Assembly: GCA_004794785.1 (NCBI GenBank)
Contig: SJOL01006489.1
Location: 439,271-503,270, forward strand
DNA length: 64,000 nt
Reading direction: 5' to 3'
Source of the DNA: Opisthorchis felineus
Taxonomy: Eukaryota; Platyhelminthes; Trematoda; Opisthorchiida; Opisthorchiidae
Each line of letters starts with the position of its first letter. Positions within the stretch are counted from its first letter, which is position 1. Positions 51,701 through 60,700 of the stretch are shown piece after piece. A program made the translations under genes and the position numbers. A model generated the notes under the pieces. It was not told the DNA's origin and made no database searches. It saw nothing but the letters and a program-made list of their open reading frames with translations.

Positions 51701-54700
51701 GAATGTGAATTCCGCGTATCCCATAACCATCTACAGCCGATTAGTCAGTAGTTCGATTTGGACTGTTCAAAATTCAGTTCGGTATAACAACAACTATGTG
51801 GTAGGTTAGGATTACAAAGTTTTCGGTTCTCAGTCTCCCGACTACAGGTTATTTCCTTAGAAAAACGAACTACTTGAATTCAGAATACAAAGATGATTAA
51901 CGTCCTTTCAACGTTTTCTCCTGCAGTTGAATTTCTTTGGCCTGAATCAGTACATCTTACACCACGACTACGCCGACGAAGTCTTTATCCGTTTTACTTT
52001 GGAATTTCGAATCCATCTTCAAAACCCTCCCACTACTTCACTGTAAAGAGCTTGGTGTATTAAATCGGTTGAGGAAATTAGTCAGTTACGTTAGCCGTCT
52101 TAGAATATTTCACATACGGAATATTACGACGACAGCAAACTGACGTCGTCTAATATGTCAGTGGTCAGAAAAAACCATGAGGACATCCCTGACCTATGGC
52201 TGTCAGACCTGGCAAATCCGATCTGAACTACTTAATCGCCTTCAGCCATCTGGCAACAAGTGCCTTCACGACGTCACATGCAACATCTGTTGGCACATGT
52301 TCGCATAATTCAGTACTGAGTAAAATCGATAGGGCAGAAAATAAGGAGTCGAGTTCGAGGTAGCCCGGTATCTAAGGCGCGAACTTACTGACCAGAAGGT
52401 TCTTGGTTCGATTTCAACCCCGACTTCTCGACTACTCTTCTCTGAGCTTGGGCAACGTGGCAGTATTCCATCCTTTGCGTTTCCTTTAGATGGCCTGGTG
52501 GCTAGCGACGGAAAGGCTGTTACAGCTGAACGATTTGGTCTTTTGATTTTTTTCAAATCAAGGGTTCAGGATAACAGTAGGATGTGGTAGTCATCGAGTT
52601 GATGGCGTATTTTCGTCTATCCAGTGAACTTTGTTGCAGAAAGGTAGTATTTTCTGACTTTTCCTAATCTTATAAGCCACTTAAATTCACCAACCTTTAT
52701 TAAGTTCACTCACTTGCTTTCGGTGCTACGGGTCAGAGGTGATCAACACGCCACTTGCAGGAGAAAGCAACTTGGCGAATCTGTATTTCCTAGGCTACTG
52801 GAATGGCATTTCACTTTTGTGGATGCCACTTCAGTTTCACATGAAAAAATTATGGGGCCTCTATCAGGCTAGCCATTTGATGTAAAGTCTTGAGGACATC
52901 AACCCATCCTACTGTTTTGTGGAATTGTTCCATATTGACTGAAATGGTTGGTATGTAATGTGCTGGTTTTTCTATCACGACGCCAGTTTTCATCACATTG
53001 AGACATACCGTTAGGGCAAATCATCATTTGAAAATGTGTGGAATACTTCACCATTAGGTCGCCTGATGCTCCTGTGTAGGCGTCCATCGGGATGACAAAA
53101 TAGGATGCGCCTGACAGTATGTAGAATAGATGAAACTTTGGGGAACAATGAGTTTTATGGATGGTAAAACGTTGCCAGCAGAGGAATGTGGGGGGGGGTC
53201 AACCGAAAAATATGGTATGTCACTCAATGTTCAGTTTGAGAAAACTGTATACTTTGGTGGTTAGGACTAAGCTGCCATCGTGGCGACTGTTTGCAGACAA
53301 CAACACACCCAATAGCACTCCTCACATTAGTGGGAAGCCAAGACAGCCTACAACAGAGCCGACACATCAAGGTAGGTTTAAAAGAAATCATCCAGGGAAA
53401 ACGCTTCGCTACCGATTCTCTCCAGAAATACGATGACTAGTTTGATGAAAACCTGAGCACACTATACTTGATTCACACGTGCACGCACTAAAGGTGCATT
53501 TGACAATCACTCTGTGTAGGGTTGTTTTTTTTTAAATTATAAACTAACATAAAAAAATTAATGCGCCACAAATGTATGGTTCTCTCATTATTCACTGAAC
53601 AAATTCAATTCCTGCCAAACCTTTACTTGTATTTCCTTAGATCAGAGATTTCCTTGACACCCGTGCAGCGTTTTCGGATGATGAGAACAGTACCTTAGGA
53701 AATTGTCAGCCACCCTGAAAATCCTATGAGTTTTGCCCATACCATTGTTTGAAGGGTTGCCCATCAAAGAACTCGTGTCTAAATCAATACGCGTACGAAA
53801 CGTCAGTAAAGTCAGTCAAAGGTAGATGCCAAGTATGCCTTTTTCAAGTAGATTTTACGCAGCAGAATATGCCGAATTCTCAGTGTCTACGGTATAAATG
53901 GAGGCGATACATGAGTAACAAGAATGCTGAATTCACCAGAACTTAAAAAAGTGCCAAGTTTTGCGCAAACAACTAGTTTTTGAATCCTGTGTCAACAAAC
54001 CACGAGCCACAAGCATGCACACGTCAAAAAAGGTATAATGGAAGAAGGACAAACCTGTGTAAGTGAGAAAACTGACTCAAACTTGATATGCGTCTTAGGC
54101 ATTGAAATGGAAGGATGTTTCAGTATAAAGGAAGTGGGGAACATGTGGTAAATCTAAGTAAAGCCCACAAAATGATCAAGACTAAGAATTCAACAAAGAA
54201 GTTCCTGGCCGTGGCCCTGATGATCGGATGACCAACATAGCTTTTTGAGGCCAAAATATTAAGAAATAATATGGCAGCATCATGTCATAACGGATGGCCT
54301 GGAACAGACAGATTCTTCAGCTTCGAAAGATGAAAAGGAAGCAGGCCGTTTTTGCTGAAGACTGATTTTCGATATGCTTAGATCATAAAAGTGATAGAAT
54401 AAAGTTCGACCGGAATATTAGACTAAATAAGAGTTGGGAGTGAAACGATCGTTTGCAATAACACTCTGTGCGTCAAACTGGTACCACAAGAAGGATTAAA
54501 AGGAACAATTGAGTAGTTTTGTGAATTCAGGTTGAGATTGTAAAAACAAGCAGTTTGTGAGGTTAGCGAAGGGATGTCCGAGCCATAGAAGACTCGAGGT
54601 GTGGGCAGTGTGATTCATCCTTCATTGTCGGTCACTAAAATATAGCGCTTTTGATGCTGTTTTGAAACAAATTCAGCTGCTTTTCTGCTCCCACGTTAAC

Positions 54701-57700
54701 CATAACGTCCATCGGTCATTAGACTCCACATGATCCGTTAAGGGTTAATGTCCCTAGCAATGTGCGTGTACCTTGAAGTTTCACAGAAGTGATCGGTGAC
54801 TACTGTACTGCCAGGGTTCACTTTGCTTTTTCGATCAGTACAAACTTTCGCGAAAGAAGCACTGGGAAACGTAGGAGGTCCGCGCTTGGCAGATCAACTC
54901 TTCTTGGCAATTTCTTCATCAGTGAACTTCCCTTGTCATCCACCCGTGATCCTATAGGAAATTGTGTCGTATTTGCGTGACTTTTTTCTTTACGTGTATT
55001 CTGATCACCTGAGGGAACTCCGTCATAGTCATGCACTGTGAGGGGGAAGGACAATGGAGCACTTCTTATGTGCTCAAATCCGAATACTGCGGCAACTATT
55101 TGGCGTCCCGGGAACCGTAAGATTGAAACGCACATCGTCTAAACGTAACACAGTGCTCATAAGATTGCTGAAAGCTCTTCGACAGCCCACGACCGGTTTT
55201 ACCCTTCCTGGGGCTCATCCGGTAGGTGCAGTCCCCAAGTTTCAATCAACCTTATGTTCTACCTGAACCCAAATTGGACGGATTTCGAAAAATGGCCTCG
55301 TTTTCACACGAAGTTGGTTTTGACAGGATATCTAGAATATCGTACCAACTGAAACATGGGGCGGCCCGGTGCAGTACATTCAGTTGAAGGGGACCATCAC
55401 AAACGGAAAATTCAGTTAAATTCAGTTGGACTTCCGTCAAAACCAAATTCATGTGTAAATGAGACTATTTATCGAAACGCACACTTTGTGCGCCAAATCC
55501 CTGCACATCAATGGGAAGCCTGATTATTACTCCAAACCATAGAGGAATCAATGACAGGATAACGCGATGTGAAATTAGCTACTGTGATACAAGTGATTGT
55601 TGTGCGGCCTTGCATTTCCGACTGGTTTCCTCACACCCTACAAGATAGAATTTGTCTTCCGGTGGGCCTCTGTTCCTGAGCTGTTCACGCTAATTGACAA
55701 GAGCCAGCGACTTCGGTACAAACTACATGCTTTCTGTGGTTTGCGTCGCACGGACTGGAAAACATACAAAACAAGGCATTTGTATACTGATGTCCGTGAA
55801 ATAATTAGCTTGAAAGACGTGGGAGTCACTGCTGACTTATGCGCCTAACTGTTCACTATGCTGTGACGGGTTTGAGAATGTCAAAGAACACAACAATCTT
55901 CAGACCGTCGTGCGAGTTGCGAATAAAGGACTTACATACTTTTGAAGGGAGTCAACTTCGATCCTCAAGTGCTAGGGCACACAACTTCTTACGTTTTTTT
56001 GCGAACTCAAATCCGGAAATGGATCCGCGTGGAATCCGGTGAAGTTTTGTGGAATGTATTGTAATTTATATCATCAAGTACTTTCCAAAACGGCAAATAA
56101 CAATCACATCAATTTACTGAGCAAACTGAGTGCACAACAGTTATAGGCAAGACAGTCCGCTTTCTGCTTTCTGTCGTTTTCATAAAGGGACAAGGTTACG
56201 TTTTTGGAGAGGAAAATTTTTTAAAACATTTGGAATATTTAGAACAGTTAAAAAATGATACCGGTAGCATTTAGAGAGATGAACATGAGAGAACAAGGCT
56301 GACTTTTTATTTAGCCAGCTGCACACTACAAATGTTGATGATGACTGAATAATCGTGGACACCGAATGATAAACTCTCGTGTTTTCGGGCGATTTTCATC
56401 AGGTTGCCACTTATCGAGCGCTTAAAATAATGGTGATGGAAAAAGGCAGTTAACGTCGGTTAGGTGACAACACAGACAACTGATTGGTAGAAAAACACTC
56501 CCACCGGATTGGACAGAGTGCCCTGTTGGTCTATTGAGTGGGCGGATCTAGCAGCGTGTTACATGACCAAGACAGGTTCAAGGTTCGTACGAATCGCCTT
56601 TGCCAGCACGGTGCCGAGTCACGTGGCCATATTGCCTCAGGTGTTGCCAAGCCACGCCTTGGGAATGGTACTGACAGCCTACGGTAGGCCGCAAACGCCT
56701 AGGGACGACTCGCTTACGTCGATCATGTGACTTTTGTCAACCGTATGTGACAAGTAGATTTTTGACCGTGCTGGTGGGTGCACTGTTATTCTGACGCGCA
56801 CCTACGACTGTATCCATTGCTGAGATGTAGTGCCCACTGAACAGCACCCGAAGTTCCGTATAGAAACTACTGTTTCCGTTTCTAGAGGAACCCTCGCGCG
56901 TGGAAAAAAGGATCTCTTTTAGTTTCCATTCAATTACAATTGGATCTTCATTAGAGGGAACAGCTTGTACTACAGAACGTTCTGCCGAAAATAGACTCAA
57001 GTAGTTAGTGCATTACCAGGCATTGGTTTGGTCATCCGCTGTCTGGACAGTGGGTGCCAAGTGTCATTTTATTAAATCATGACTGACCACACAGATACGT
57101 CAACTGCTCCAAGGACTTCTAAGAGTTTTACTCAGAAACGAACTTTGAACGAACAGGATATGTACACATGAGTTGGTGTTACCGGACCATGTTAACCCAG
57201 TACTGATGGACGCTCTAATGCTCTGATAAAATCAGAATCATGATAAACCACGACTTCACGTCACTGTAGCGCAGGTGCCAAATGATCGGCTGGGCCATAA
57301 ACTCGCTTCATTTCGATGAGCCTTATTCACCCATACAAGAAGCGTTAGTAGCTGAGATGAAGCAGACAAAAGATTAAATATCAAATAACTTTCTCCTTTT
57401 AGTATCACTTGTGTGATGTGATGGTAACACCACCGAAAACTTGGGCTGCTTTCTTACATATTTATCAGTTCAGCTTGTAGACGACGGTTCTGAGCCTGAA
57501 GAAAGCAAGAGTAAAAATGAAACGGATTTACTAGACCGAGCTTTCGCCGTGGCAGGCAACCAGTCATTCAATACATGCAAATATTCAGCTCAGTTTGTTT
57601 TAGACTATCGCTACAAAGCTTAGAGACGATCTGCATTTGAAGCAGGCACCCTGAGATTCCCTAAGAATGATGATTATCCCTACCGTTTCCACTGGTGTTC

Positions 57701-60700
57701 CTTTTAAAATGCAAACAACAGTCTTAATCATTCTTCTTCTAGTTTGCTCAGAAGTATTCGGCAAACTACAGCGTTTTTTCGGCTCTTAAACGAAGGTCCA
57801 CGATATTTCACTTGGTTTTACAATCTTCACTTCGAATGAATCTTCACAAAAGTGTATGATTGTGGTGCACTTGTATGCACTAATTCACTTTTTCCCATCA
57901 ACTGATTTACTTCACTGCTTTACTGCCGGTTATTTTCATTCGGTGTTATGATATGGTCTGCCTTTCATGATCACTATGAAAAGACTTTTCTGGATGAAGC
58001 CAATTTTATTCCTCCTGAGAGGCGAGGATAGCAGTGCTCCTTTTACATCACGCCACATCGAAACGTTTTTCGTGGTATTTTAGAGCCTCTCCATGGAGTC
58101 ATCACGTCAACCTTGAGTCCGACAGATTTGAGAGAGCACGAGGCGTTCTCATAACATGCACCTACATCTTCCTTCATGTGGGTAAAATAAACGATACCGA
58201 GGAAAAATAGGACACGCTAAAATGAATACAAAAAAGTTAAACCGATGATAAAATGTACTAGTTTGCAAAATTACACTGGAGTTAACGTGATTCAACTGAA
58301 TTAGTCATTCACAATGTTCTTCAAATGAATGTGTTGCACAAAGTCCTCCCTATGTTTCAGTTTGCAAAATATTTGACGTATGGAATTATTTTTAACAGAG
58401 TACATTACATCGCTAAGTTCAGTAGAAACTCCTCATCTTATCAGGTGAGCTTCGCTGGCTGACATCCAGTTGATTCTGCCGTCAAGACCAAACTAATTCG
58501 CAGATGAGTGTATTTCGTCAGTACAATTTGGTGTTCAAATAGAACTTGGCTTTGATGGAACTACGTTGAAGTGGGGAGTTTCAAGAACGGCGAAACCGGT
58601 TGTGGGCTGCCGAAAAGTTTTCAGCAATCTTGTGAGTAGTGTGTCTCCTTTAAATTAAATCATTATTTTCGTGCATTGTTAAGTAGGTGTGCCGTGTATG
58701 CAACGTGGGGCGGTTGATTGTTATCGGAGTAGAAAGTTTGTTTTGAGCAGACAGCTTAATCGTGGACCATAAATTCGCACCGTGATTGCAAGGATGGTTC
58801 GAACTGGCTACACCATGGATGCAGAAATCAGCTACTGCATGTGTTTAGTCCGGAACATTCGTATGGTGAGTTATTGCAATAGAATATTAACGCGTAAAAG
58901 TGTGTGTTGATTTCTCAAGGCACATTTCACTCGGGAATGTTCGACCTCTTAATGAGTTGAAAGCTTTTGTGGACAATACCATTGCGATAAGTCCAGCCAC
59001 CTTTTGAAACCATAATTTGAATTTTTAATGCCTTACCGCGTTTGGTCTCCCTAGACCACACGCTTGACTTACTTATCGACCGACCGCTACACTATCAGTG
59101 GAAGTACCTGGGATTCCGCCAATTATGGTTTAATCGATGTATACACTTTAAATTAATATTAACGCGAAATTAACACAATAAACGAAGTTACCGTATAGAT
59201 AGTCAAAATGTCTAACGCTCGAAGTTCGAACGTGGTAAGCTTTGGCCCCTTATATTGTTCTATAAAGACACCTTTTTCTTGGACTGGTATCGGGTCGATG
59301 TCCATAAACAGGCTCTAAAATACCAGGAGTGACATTCCTATACAGCTTGTTTTAAAGTAACCGCTTTCCACAGAAAGTTTTGCAATGCATAAATAGAATC
59401 ATTTCACTGAACAGAAACCTATCAGCATATATCCCGAAAGGTAAACTATACTTCAGCGTATTTCCAATCAATTGGAAAATATTTGGGACCGATTGGATAG
59501 TCATCGTTTCAGAGAGGTTTGGTAACCAATCGGTAGATTTAATGCTGGGCAACGTTTCGCTTTGGCCACAAAAGCTTCGTCAGGCCAAGTGAATCGGAGT
59601 GGATCGGAACAGCAATCATTCCATACAAAACAGGGACATCGGAAGTCATTAGAAGGGTACTGAATACGGCTAACATTAGAGTAGCGTTCCAGAAGGGAAA
59701 GATTTTACGCTCGGTGTTGGTGCAGTTGAAGGATCGCCTTCCGGTCGATAGGACTAGGAACTGTGTACACAAAATAAAATGTAACGACTGCACGAAGGTT
59801 TATATAGGTCAGACAGCCAGGGAATTGCACACCAGAATCGGTGAGCATAAGCGATCCATTAACACACCACCGAGAAACGTAGATGAATATCAAGCGATAA
59901 TCAAAGATTCGGCAATGGCAGGGCATGCACTAGACACTGGGCACAGGATAGATTTGGAAAATGTGGATATTCTGAGACGGGGACTATGATCCACACCACA
60001 GCGACTGGTGGCCGAGGCGGTGGAAATCGCCTAGCCTCCCAGTGTGAATAGAATAGAGGGCGTAGTGCTGGCAAGCGTGTGGAGAGCGGTTTTAACTCAG
60101 CCGAGATGACATGAGGCGGTGTGCAGTTATCAGCAAAATGGTCTGAGTCTAAAATTACGAAATCCAAGCCGATCCAATAACCACCCCCACCCCCAACCCC
60201 AAACCAATTGTCCCGGCACCCCTCGACGAACACAGACGAACAAAATCTGTGATCGACCCCAAGAGGAATGTTCCATTAAGGTGTCCTAGACAGGAAAAGC
60301 AAGGCCGCAAAATCCGGTTTCAACATGAAGACAACTCCCCCCCCCCTAAACAATCTATCGTAAATGTTAGTCATCCCCACTAACCAACAAACGGGAACAT
60401 CAGACTGACACCCAGCACTGATCATTTCGGCTAGTCATAAGAAATCTCACGGATTGGTTCCCTGACTGCCTTGAAACCCGATCAACCGGCTTACCTACTC
60501 ACTTGGCCTGACGAAACGCTGCGCAGCAATAAGTCCACCGATTGTTTACCAAACCTCTCTGAAATGGTATACTTCAGCGTAGTGTTAGAAAAGGGATGAC
60601 TTAGAGAGAAACTGCCACCAGTGGAGTCACTAAATGATCCCTGTAGCCCAGCAATAAATCCACCGATTGTTTACCAAACGTCTCTGGGACGATCCCTGTA

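Larger units (their letters stand above)
59447..60581 (+). mobile_element. Penelope-like element insertion with 14-bp target-site duplication
   Basis: The direct repeat TATACTTCAGCGTA at 59447-59460 and 60568-60581 brackets the element. Inside, from left to right: an inverted terminal-repeat piece with a hammerhead on the minus strand; an open GIY-YIG endonuclease frame; a C-rich 3' untranslated region; and a plus-sense terminal-repeat piece with a deleted hammerhead. The terminal pieces share CACTTGGCCTGACGAA, CAGCA, ACCGATTG and ACCAAACCTCTCTGAAA in opposite orientation. Inverted terminal repeats and severe 5' truncation are typical of PLEs. It lies in intron 2 of the CAS gene. Confidence 0.85.
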
